A stretch of 64,000 bases of DNA from an uncultured Collinsella sp. (GTDB lineage: Bacteria; Actinomycetota; Coriobacteriia; Coriobacteriales; Coriobacteriaceae): assembly GCA_902494195.1 (NCBI GenBank), contig CABUSH010000003.1:49694-113693 (forward strand), read 5' to 3'. The notes beneath the pieces are model-generated. The model searched no databases, was not told where the DNA came from, and was given only the letters and a program-made list of their open reading frames with translations. The position numbers and the translations under genes were made by a program. Positions 57,190 through 64,000 of the stretch are shown here, one piece after another (position 1 is the stretch's first letter; each line of letters opens with the position of its first letter).

Positions 57190-58191
57190 TTACTTCGCGG
57201 CGCCGGGGATGCCGTGGGAGGTTTTGGCGGTTTTGGCTCCGTTTACGATGGCAGTTTCCAGGGCCCTTACTGCGAGCATGCCCAGCAGGTCTAGGGGAAC
57301 GGCGGCGCTTGCCTGGGCGCCCAGTTTGCCGCTGGCGAGGGTGTAGATGGTGTCGCCGTCGTTGGTGGTGTGCGTGGGACGGATGGCGTGTGCGTAGGCG
57401 TCTGCGGCCATCTGGGAGACCTTGGTGGCTTGTGCCTTAGTGAGTTCCACGTTTGTGACGATGCAGCTGATGGTGGTGTTGGTGCGGTCGAGCGGCATCT
57501 GCATGGATCCGGCGGCGGCAAAGGCTGCGAGTTCCATGTCGACGATCTGGTCGCTATCGGCTGCGGCGCGCATACCGGCGACCCACTCGCCGGTGAAGGG
57601 GTCGACGACGTTGCCGCAGGCGTTGACCGAGACCACGGCGCCCACCTTGACGGGGCCGAGCGCCACGGCAGCAGTTCCAAGGCCGGCCTTCATGCAGGTG
57701 GCAGGCCCCATGAGCTTGCCTACAGTGGCGCCGGTGCCGGCGCCCACGTTGCCCTGCTCGAGCGTGGCGGGGGTGTGGTCGAGCGCTTCGCGCACGGCGG
57801 CGATGCCGGCCTCAATGTCGGGGCGCACGGTCGGGTCGCCATAGGCGAGGTCGAAGATACAGCTGGAGCACACGATGGGCACCTGCGTGGGGCCGACGGG
57901 AAGGCCGATGCCGCGGCTCTCAAGCTCGCGAGCGACGCCGCTTGCAGCCTCGAGGCCAAAGGCCGATCCACCCGAAAGGCAGACGGCGTGGACCTTGTCG
58001 ACGGTGTTCTCGGGTCGCAGCAGGTCGGTTTCGCGCGATGCTGGAGCACCGCCGCGAACGTCAACGCCGCCGGTGGCGCCCTCGGGTGCCACGATTACGG
58101 TGCAACCGGTGCCGGCCTCCTCGTCCGTATAGTTGCCATAGCAAAAGCCATCGACATCGCAGACGTCAATGGCCTCGAGCAGTGTATCCAT
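57190..58191 (-). CDS. P1-family N-terminal nucleophile peptidase (DmpA/BapA-like)
   Basis: 333 residues of the self-cleaving P1 aminopeptidase family. Conserved segments: GTGCTVIVAPEGATGGVDVRGGAP, AVCLSGGSAFGLEAASGVARELE, GNVGAGTGATVGKL and the processing region LDRTNTTISCIVTNVELTKAQ, in which a Thr/Ser of NTT is expected to become the N-terminal nucleophile after autocleavage. C-terminal residues SGKLGAQASAAVPLDLLGMLAVRALETAI match the family. Substrates are D- or beta-amino-acid peptides in known members, unknown here. AGGAGTTAAAC precedes ATG 58191. Confidence 0.88.
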   Translation of the reverse strand: MDTLLEAIDVCDVDGFCYGNYTDEEAGTGCTVIVAPEGATGGVDVRGGAPASRETDLLRPENTVDKVHAVCLSGGSAFGLEAASGVARELESRGIGLPVGPTQVPIVCSSCIFDLAYGDPTVRPDIEAGIAAVREALDHTPATLEQGNVGAGTGATVGKLMGPATCMKAGLGTAAVALGPVKVGAVVSVNACGNVVDPFTGEWVAGMRAAADSDQIVDMELAAFAAAGSMQMPLDRTNTTISCIVTNVELTKAQATKVSQMAADAYAHAIRPTHTTNDGDTIYTLASGKLGAQASAAVPLDLLGMLAVRALETAIVNGAKTAKTSHGIPGAAK

Positions 58192-58292
58192 GTTTAACTC
58201 CTATCGGTTTTCCGCCGCGCCTTGTGCCCGGTCGGGATCCGTACGGTACGCCAAAATTGTAGGCGCCGGGGGATACCCAGCGCCAGATGCAA

Positions 58293-58874
58293 TTACGAGA
58301 GTTTTTGAATCGCGCGCGCGACGCGGGCGATGGGTAGGCCCACCACGTTATAGAAGTCGCCCGAAATATCGTGCACGAGCATGCGTCCTCCTGTGCCCTG
58401 AATGCCGTAGGCGCCGGCCTTGTCCATGGGCTCACCCGAGGCGACGTAGTGCTCGATCTGCTCGTCGGTGAGCTCGTAGAACGTCACGTCGGTCACATCG
58501 ACAAAGGACAGGCTCTCGGCGGCATGCGGGGCGGCCGTATCGCCTGCCTTAACGATGCAGACGCCGGTTGCGACCTGGTGCGTGCGGCCCGAAAGCTCAC
58601 GGAGCATGGTGCGCGCCTCGTCCTCGGTTGCCGGCTTGCCCAGAATCTTGCCGTCAAAGGTGACGATGGTGTCGGCCGCGACCGTCAGCTCATTGGGCTC
58701 GGCATGCTCGGCGGCAACGGCGGCGGCTTTTGCGCGTGCTAAGCGTTCAACGAGCGTAAGCGGGGCCTCGCCATCAAACGGCGTTTCGTCGATATCGGCA
58801 GGAATGATGCGAATGTCATAGCCCGCCTCGCGCATCAAGTCGATGCGGCGCGGTGATTGCGAAGCCAAAATCAT
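58293..58874 (-). CDS. maf: Maf-like nucleoside triphosphate pyrophosphatase
   Basis: 193 residues. The opening MILASQSPRRIDLMREAG, the catalytic VAADTIVTFDGKILGKPATEDEARTMLRELSGRTHQVATGV and GGRMLVHDISGDFYNVVGLPI are Maf/YhdE signatures. It hydrolyses dTTP/UTP or modified nucleotides, preventing their incorporation. The start overlaps the end of the DJ-1 gene by 4 nt (ATGA), indicating coupling. Confidence 0.92.
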   Translation of the reverse strand: MILASQSPRRIDLMREAGYDIRIIPADIDETPFDGEAPLTLVERLARAKAAAVAAEHAEPNELTVAADTIVTFDGKILGKPATEDEARTMLRELSGRTHQVATGVCIVKAGDTAAPHAAESLSFVDVTDVTFYELTDEQIEHYVASGEPMDKAGAYGIQGTGGRMLVHDISGDFYNVVGLPIARVARAIQKLS

Positions 58875-59413
58875 AGCTGAATGCCCTCGGCAACCTTCTC
58901 GACGGCCTTGTCGCCGGCGAGCGTGCGCAGCAGCTCCAATGCAAAGGGGAGTGACTGTGCCATGCCGCTGGCAGTGATGATGTTGCCGTCTTGCGTGACC
59001 TTCTCGCCGGTATAGGCGCCTTCGGGGAAGCTTTTCTCAAAGCCAGGGAAGCACGTGGCATGGCGCCCCTCGAGCAGGTCGAGCTCGCCCAGGATAAACG
59101 GGGCGGCGCAGATGGCGGCGACGTGCTTGGTTGCGGCGAACTCGTGGACCACGTCGCAGACGCGCTGATCGGCGCGCAGGTTGGTAGCACCGGGTAGGCC
59201 GCCGGGCAGCACGACACAGTCGTATTCGTCAAAGTCGATCTCATCAAAGAGCGCATCGCAGGTCACGGGGATCTGCAGCGAACTTACGACCTCACGCGTG
59301 GGCATGATCGAGACGAGCGTGGCACGTACGCCGCCGCGACGCATGACATCGACCATGGTCAAGCATTCAATAGTTTCAAAGCCATCGGCGGCGAGAACGG
59401 CAACGCTGGGCAT
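58871..59413 (-). CDS. DJ-1/PfpI-family protein (ThiJ-like)
   Basis: 180 residues. The nucleophile elbow AAICAAPFILGELDLLEGRHATCFPGFE with its cysteine, plus MPSVAVLAADGFETIECLTMVDVMRRGG at the N-terminus and EYDCVVLPGGLPGATNLRAD, are DJ-1 features. Members act as glyoxalase-like deglycases or chaperones, or amidotransferase-like enzymes. GAAAGGAACC precedes ATG 59413; an in-frame ATG at 59437 has no site. Confidence 0.88.
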   Translation of the reverse strand: MPSVAVLAADGFETIECLTMVDVMRRGGVRATLVSIMPTREVVSSLQIPVTCDALFDEIDFDEYDCVVLPGGLPGATNLRADQRVCDVVHEFAATKHVAAICAAPFILGELDLLEGRHATCFPGFEKSFPEGAYTGEKVTQDGNIITASGMAQSLPFALELLRTLAGDKAVEKVAEGIQL

Positions 59414-59519
59414 GAGGGTTCCTTTCATAGGCGGCATACAATTAGCCGTCTTATACCCCGAAGACCTCCGCTTGCCACGCTCGATTTCCCAATGATTTTT
59501 CTGAGCAATGATTAAGTGG

Positions 59520-60833
59520 CTAGTTGCGCTTAAGGTGGACGACGGTCTCGCAGTGGAAGGTTTGTGGGAACAGGTCGACTGGCGTGATCTTTACAGGGGA
59601 GAAGGTGCCTTCTTCGACAAAGCGTTTGAGATCGCGCGCCAGGGTGGCCGGGTCGCAGCTCACGTAGGCGACATCGCGAGCACTCGTGCTGGCGATAAGG
59701 TCGATCGCCTCGGGGGCGAGGCCTGCACGCGGCGGGTCGACCACCAAGACGTCGGCATCCTGGTCGGGGAACTCGCGCACCGCGTCTCCGCCAATGACGT
59801 CGACGTTATCGAGCTTGTTGATCTCCAGGTTACGGCGCAGGTCGCGCACGGCGGGGCCGTAGGCCTCGACGGCGGCGACAAAGTCGCAGCGGCGGGCGAG
59901 CGGCAGGGTAAAGGTGCCGGCACCGCAGTACAGGTCCACGGCAAGCTCGTCTTCCTGCGGGTCGAGCGCTTCCATGACAAGATCGATCAAAATCTCGGCA
60001 CCCTTGGTGTTGACCTGGAAAAAAGACGGGGCAGACAAGCGCATCTGACCCTCGGCGATATTCTCGGTCCATGAGCCCTCTCCGGCGAGCATTTCGACCT
60101 TGGAGACACGACGGGCCTTCTTTTCGCCCTTGCTCATCACGCGCACGATGCTCGTGGGATGAGCGGCGTCCGCCAGCACGCGGGAGACCTGCGAGCGCGG
60201 AAAAGAGCCTGTGGGCGTCCAGAGTGCGACCTCGAGTGCCTTGGTGCGGCGCGATGCGCGAATGCCCACGCGTTCGAGCCCCAAGTCATGGCTGCCGCTT
60301 AGATAGTTGAGTGCGCCGACGACCGATTTGAGCGCCTTCGGGAAGCGCTTATCGAACAGCGGGCACGTATCGACGGTCACGATTTTGCTGGGGTCGACAC
60401 CGTGCATGCCAAGGCGCACGCGACCGTTGACGACGGTCGGTTCGAGCTCGATTTTATTGCGGTAGCCCCAGTCGTCCTTGGTGTGGCAGATGGGCTGTAC
60501 CAACTCATCGACCTGCTCAGGAGCGAACTTGCCGATGCGCTCGAGCGTGGAGCGCAGGTTTTGCTCCTTGGCGGCGAGCTGTGCCGTGCGTGAGAGATTG
60601 CCCCACGAGCAGCCGCCGCAGATGCCCACGAAGGGGCAGGGAGGCTGAATGCGATCGGGGCTTGGCTCCAGAATCTCGGTGGTGCGGGCACGCATGAACG
60701 ACTTGCCGTCCTGTACGACCTCGGCCTCGACGGTGTCGCCTGCCACGGCGCCCTGCACAAAGACGGCCTTGCCGTTGTCGGCGTGCGCCAGCCCGTCGGC
60801 GCCGTAGGTCATCGATTCTATAGTGAGCTTCAT
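59520..60833 (-). CDS. 23S rRNA (uracil-C5)-methyltransferase, RlmD/TrmA family
   Basis: 437 residues. The N-terminal TRAM domain (LTIESMTYGADGLAHADNGKAVFVQGAVAGDTVEAEVVQ), the iron-sulfur site CPFVGICGGCSWG with a later Cys, the SAM-binding region LYCGAGTFTLPLA and the nucleophile region VVDPPRAGLAP..YVSCDPATLARDLKRF place it in the RlmD/RumA/RlmCD group. It methylates a uridine of 23S rRNA (U1939 or U747 type, not decided). CAGGAAT precedes the start at 60833. Confidence 0.9.
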   Translation of the reverse strand: MKLTIESMTYGADGLAHADNGKAVFVQGAVAGDTVEAEVVQDGKSFMRARTTEILEPSPDRIQPPCPFVGICGGCSWGNLSRTAQLAAKEQNLRSTLERIGKFAPEQVDELVQPICHTKDDWGYRNKIELEPTVVNGRVRLGMHGVDPSKIVTVDTCPLFDKRFPKALKSVVGALNYLSGSHDLGLERVGIRASRRTKALEVALWTPTGSFPRSQVSRVLADAAHPTSIVRVMSKGEKKARRVSKVEMLAGEGSWTENIAEGQMRLSAPSFFQVNTKGAEILIDLVMEALDPQEDELAVDLYCGAGTFTLPLARRCDFVAAVEAYGPAVRDLRRNLEINKLDNVDVIGGDAVREFPDQDADVLVVDPPRAGLAPEAIDLIASTSARDVAYVSCDPATLARDLKRFVEEGTFSPVKITPVDLFPQTFHCETVVHLKRN

Positions 60834-60879
60834 ATTCCTGCCTGTCATTCGCGTTGTTGTTCGCACCATGGTAGCAGGG

Positions 60880-60923
60880 AAAAGCGCCCCGCATCCGAGG
60901 CTTTCCTCAAATGCGGGGCGCTT
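60880..60923 (-). terminator. terminator of ppk1
   Basis: AAGCGCCCCGCAT and ATGCGGGGCGCTT form a perfect 13-bp stem with a 16-nt loop, followed on the minus strand by TTCCC. A short direct repeat, CTTCTACAAAC, occurs twice at 60921-60945. Confidence 0.85.
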
Positions 60924-60946
60924 CTACAAACTGCTTCTACAAACGA

Positions 60947-63349
60947 CTATTTCGTCTTGCCGGTAATGAGCGTCTTAAGACCCAGGCCGATCAGGCCCAG
61001 GCCCATGCGCACGCGACCGGGGCGATGGCGCTCGATGGCCTTGGTCTTGCCAGCGGGCTTATCGCGACGGGCGCTCGTCTCGGGTGCGGGCTTGGTGACC
61101 TGCGTCTCGGGCCGAGGTGCAGGTGCAGGCTCGGGCTCAATGACGGTCGCCTGGACCTCTTGGACCTTGGGTGCTACTGGCTGCGGCTCGGCCTCGGGGG
61201 CAGGTTCCGCCTCAATGACGGGCTCGGGCGCGGCCTCGGCGTTGCGATAGGCACGCTCCAGTAGAGCTTCCTGCGAGTTGAAGGGTTTCTCACCCTCTGC
61301 ACGCTCTACGGGGACCCAGGTGCCGTCGCTCGTGAGGCTGCGGGCCTTCACGTTGTCGCGCAGCTGCATGCCCATGTACTCGTGTACTAGGGCGCGGCAG
61401 GTGGGGTCGAGCACGGGGAAGGCGATCTCCACGCGGTGCTCGGTGTTGCGCGTCATCATGTCGGCCGAGCTCAGATAGATCATGTCCGAGTCCACGCCAA
61501 AGGCGTAAACGCGCGCATGCTCCAAAAAGCGTCCGACGATAGAACGGACATGCACGTTCTCGGTCTTGCCCGGAACACCGGGCTTGAGGCACGAGATACC
61601 GCGGATGATCATGTCCACGCGGACTCCTGCGCACGATGCCTCGGCGATTTTGTCGATGACCTCGCGGTCGGTCAGCGAGTTGAGCTTAAAGAACACGCGG
61701 GCGGGCTCGCCGGCAAGGGCGCGCTGGATCTCGCGATCCAGGCCGCGCATGATGAGCGGTTTCAGTCCGACGGGCGCCACACCCAGGAAGCGGTAGTCGC
61801 CGCGCAGGTTGCCCAGCGACAGATTGCGGAAGAACAGGTTGGCGTCTTCACCGATGCCGGGATGGGCGGTCATGAGCATAAAGTCGCTGTAGAGTTTGGC
61901 CGTCTTCTCGTTAAAGTTGCCGGTGCCCAAAAGCGTGAGACGGGTGAGCGCCATGCCCTCGCGATAGGTGAGCTGGCAGATCTTTGAGTGGCATTTAAAG
62001 CCCTCGGAACCATAGATGACGGTGCAGCCCGCCTCTTCCAGACGCTCGGCCCACTCGATGTTGTTCTGCTCGTCAAAGCGGGCACGAAGTTCCATGAGCA
62101 CCGTGACCTCTTTGCCGTTCTCGGCAGCATCGATCAGCGATTCGCACAGGCGGCTCTGCTTGGCCACGCGGTAGAGCGTGATGCGCAGCGAGATGCACTC
62201 GGGGTCGTAGGCGGCCTCGTGCACCAGATCCAGGAAGGGGTTCATGGCCTCGTAGGGATAAAAGAGCAGCTTGTCGCCCTGCAGCACCTGTTCGCGGATG
62301 GAGCGGGTCATGTCGATGTTGGGGTTGGGCTGCGGCTTAAACGGCGTAAAGAGCAGCTCGTTGCGCAGGTGCTCGGGAATCTTGCCCTCAATGCCAAAGA
62401 CGTAGCCCAGGTCGAGCGGGATATCGCAGGTAAAGACCGAGCGACGCGAGAGCTCGAGCGCCTTGCGGATAGTCTTGAGCGTCGCCTTCTCGAGCGACCC
62501 CGAGACGGCGAGCACTACCGGCTGCAGGCGCAGGCGCTTCTTGAGGATGCGCTTCATGTGCTGGCGGTAGTCCTCTTCCTCTTCGACGCCCTCGCCGTCC
62601 GGATCGATGTCGGCGTTGCGGGTGACGCGGATCAGCGCACGATCCAGCGGCTTATAGGAGCCAAAGCAGCTGTCCAGGCAGGCGAGAATGACGTCCTCGA
62701 GCAAGATGTAGGAGTAGGTGCCGGTGGGCGAGGGAATCTCGACCACGCGGTTCATCGAGGCGGGAATCTCGATAAGGCCCAGCAGGCTCTCCTCGTCGGT
62801 GGCGCCGTCCAGACCACAGGCCAGATAGAGCGCGCCGTTGCGCAGGTTGGGGAAGGGGTGGCGCGGATCGATGACCAGCGGCGAGATGACCGGCGACACG
62901 TAGGCCTGGAAGTAGCGGGTTACGAAGGTGCGCTCCTCGGGCGTAAGCGAATCGATGCGGGCGCGGTGAACGCCCAAGGTGTCGAGCTTGCCTTCGATGC
63001 TCTTAAAGATGGATTCCCAACGAGTAAGGAGCCCGGGCATTTCGGCCATGACAGCATCGACCTGTTCGGAGGCGGTCATATTGCTCTTGTTGTCGACAGG
63101 CTGTTTTTTGAGCTCTGCCAGATCGGACAGGCCGCCCACGCGCACCATGAGAAACTCGTCGAGGTTAGACTCGAAAATCGACACGAACTTTAGACGCTCG
63201 AACAGCGGAACGGTCTCATCGAAGGCTTCGTCGAGCACGCGGTTGTTAAAGCGCAGCCAGCTAAGCTCTCGGTTTTGCGTGTACGAGAAGTCGCGCGGCG
63301 GCTTGCGCAGCTTTGCAGCGGCTTGCTTCTTTTCGATTTTGCTCGGCAT
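60947..63349 (-). CDS. ppk1: polyphosphate kinase 1
   Basis: About 800 residues. Polymerises ATP gamma-phosphate into polyphosphate. Conserved PPK1 segments: NRELSWLRFNNRVLDEA, VRKNADI-like RVTRNADIDPDGEG, YPYEAMNPFLDLVHEAAYDPECISLRITLYRVA, EGFKCHSKICQLTYREG (catalytic His) and RNTEHRVEIAFPVLDP (second His). The last ~110 residues are an unusual Ala/Pro/Glu-rich tail (EPAPAPRPETQVTKPAPE) ending in a basic segment. The second ATG (63349) has GGA at a better distance than the first. Confidence 0.93.
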   Translation of the reverse strand: MPSKIEKKQAAAKLRKPPRDFSYTQNRELSWLRFNNRVLDEAFDETVPLFERLKFVSIFESNLDEFLMVRVGGLSDLAELKKQPVDNKSNMTASEQVDAVMAEMPGLLTRWESIFKSIEGKLDTLGVHRARIDSLTPEERTFVTRYFQAYVSPVISPLVIDPRHPFPNLRNGALYLACGLDGATDEESLLGLIEIPASMNRVVEIPSPTGTYSYILLEDVILACLDSCFGSYKPLDRALIRVTRNADIDPDGEGVEEEEDYRQHMKRILKKRLRLQPVVLAVSGSLEKATLKTIRKALELSRRSVFTCDIPLDLGYVFGIEGKIPEHLRNELLFTPFKPQPNPNIDMTRSIREQVLQGDKLLFYPYEAMNPFLDLVHEAAYDPECISLRITLYRVAKQSRLCESLIDAAENGKEVTVLMELRARFDEQNNIEWAERLEEAGCTVIYGSEGFKCHSKICQLTYREGMALTRLTLLGTGNFNEKTAKLYSDFMLMTAHPGIGEDANLFFRNLSLGNLRGDYRFLGVAPVGLKPLIMRGLDREIQRALAGEPARVFFKLNSLTDREVIDKIAEASCAGVRVDMIIRGISCLKPGVPGKTENVHVRSIVGRFLEHARVYAFGVDSDMIYLSSADMMTRNTEHRVEIAFPVLDPTCRALVHEYMGMQLRDNVKARSLTSDGTWVPVERAEGEKPFNSQEALLERAYRNAEAAPEPVIEAEPAPEAEPQPVAPKVQEVQATVIEPEPAPAPRPETQVTKPAPETSARRDKPAGKTKAIERHRPGRVRMGLGLIGLGLKTLITGKTK

Positions 63350-63905
63350 ATGCATCTGTCCGTTCAGTCCCCGTAGGGGACGGTAGCCTAACTCTTATTC
63401 ACTATTGTCTCAATTTAGTCGACCGCTGGCACGAACGTATCGCGTGAACGGTATCTTTACCTACTTCTTACGCTGACGAGTCATAGGACTGACGCCCTGC
63501 TCGTCTGCAAGCGGTCTATATCCTCACTCAACTGGTACGTAAGTGTGAATAAGAATGATGGATAGCTGAATATCATTGAATGCAGGCGGAAACGTAAACA
63601 AACATCATTTATATACATAAAACCGATTTAGCTATGCAATTCTGAATCAAAAGTTTAGAGACGCAATCGCAAATGGTTTTTAAGAAAAAAGAGCGTTTAC
63701 CTTAGAAAAGTTACTTTAGAACGCCGAAGTACATCATGGGGGAATCACATGCGATATACCGTTCATCGCACTTTGTTGACCGTTCGGGGGCGAGGTGGAA
63801 TTGCGGGTGGAATTTGGATATAACTAGAGCTGTCAGCAAGCAGTGCCCGTTACGGAAGGGCGCTGAGAGATTCGGCCGAAAGGCCCGAAAGAAAGGTAGG
63901 AGGCC
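63350..63905. other. divergent intergenic region between ppk1 and arcA, no gene seen
   Basis: About 555 bp, partly AT-rich. It holds a GTCCCC/GGGGAC hairpin at 63366-63381, an AT-rich block at 63590-63720, a TATAAC box at 63818-63823 that could serve arcA, and a TTCGG/CCGAA hairpin at 63871-63890. No ORF has a ribosome site. This is where arcA regulators would bind. Confidence 0.5.
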
Positions 63906-64000
63906 ATGACGAAAGGTCTGCACGTGCCTTCCGAGATCGGCAAGCTCAGGAAGGTCTGCCTGCACCGTCCCGGCGACGAGCTCCTCAACCTGCCGCCCGA
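63906..64000 (+). CDS. arcA: arginine deiminase, N-terminal part (runs off the window)
   Basis: Opens [22 protein letters not shown], then GDELLNLPP, the well-known start of arginine deiminases (compare SEIGKLKxVLLHRPGxELxxLxP). The enzyme converts arginine to citrulline and ammonia, the first step of the ADI pathway for ATP and acid resistance. GGTAGGAGG directly precedes ATG 63906. Only 31 codons are inside the window, so completeness cannot be judged. Confidence 0.85.
   Translation, partial: MTKGLHVPSEIGKLRKVCLHRPGDELLNLPP

Noticed and set aside
63711..63965. 84-codon minus-strand ORF overlapping the arcA start
   Set aside because: It overlaps a convincing arcA start and ribosome site on the plus strand, and has no own ribosome site or recognisable features.
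1..64000. CRISPR array or complete insertion sequence
   Set aside because: No regularly spaced direct repeats and no transposase or integrase ORF were found; repeats present are dispersed palindromes.

Overview
The window is a GC-rich actinobacterial chromosome segment that looks like the anaerobic gut genus Collinsella (Coriobacteriia). This is judged from gene content and codon style: acetate and lactate fermentation genes, the start of an arginine deiminase gene, an LPXTG C69 dipeptidase, many GTG/TTG starts and GC-rich coding sequence. No rRNA, tRNA, CRISPR array, complete insertion sequence or phage was found.

Layout. 1-5341: one-direction cluster of sugar-type kinases and TIM-barrel enzymes (two PfkB kinases, amidohydrolase, YjbQ, BtpA/SgcQ, FGGY kinase), an apparent catabolic operon of unknown substrate. 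5422-12756: tatD/tcdA, an sdpR-sdpI pair behind a candidate small RNA, ettA, and two low-complexity hypothetical proteins. 12893-17194: a visibly AT-rich island with a small conserved protein, DUF2087, an MFS exporter, a B12-type radical SAM enzyme and a 36-codon peptide gene. This is the best candidate for an undescribed system, a putative ribosomally made and modified peptide (RiPP) locus. 17325-24150: nadE, an aminotransferase, ldh, a DUF2974 hydrolase and a nucleoid-associated protein.

24248-29615: the lysine/diaminopimelate locus. A lysine riboswitch precedes an in-frame lysA-dapA fusion, then dapB and dapH; a divergent M20 amidohydrolase could be the deacetylase of the acetylase pathway. 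29615-36824: small membrane and regulatory proteins, a Ser/Thr kinase, a secreted coiled-coil wall enzyme, a MOSC protein, and a D-aspartate-ligase-like ATP-grasp enzyme beside an aspartate/glutamate racemase. 36950-40440: an ECF transporter (S, fused A-A, T) preceded by a leader peptide with three consecutive Trp codons and a terminator, so probably a tryptophan-regulated transporter. 40628-50389: C69 peptidase, lipid kinase with a 30-codon membrane peptide gene, RNase D, YugP protease, xseAB, HIT, LysR and MFS.

50511-56818: two tandem acetate kinases, a convergent pta, then UDP-galactopyranose mutase and a glycosyltransferase. 57190-63349: P1 peptidase, maf, DJ-1, an RlmD-like methyltransferase and ppk1; arcA starts at the right edge.

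Three dispersed palindromic repeat families occupy the gene-free stretches: (A) long nested inverted repeats at 53238, 56851 and 57053; (B) a ~70-bp palindromic element at 10212 and 39563; (C) short palindromes with a GGGGACAGG-like core at 21827, 23037, 36831 and 39455. Many genes also sit behind a promoter-proximal hairpin, suggesting frequent leader-level control. All functional calls come from reading the sequence; no database search was run.
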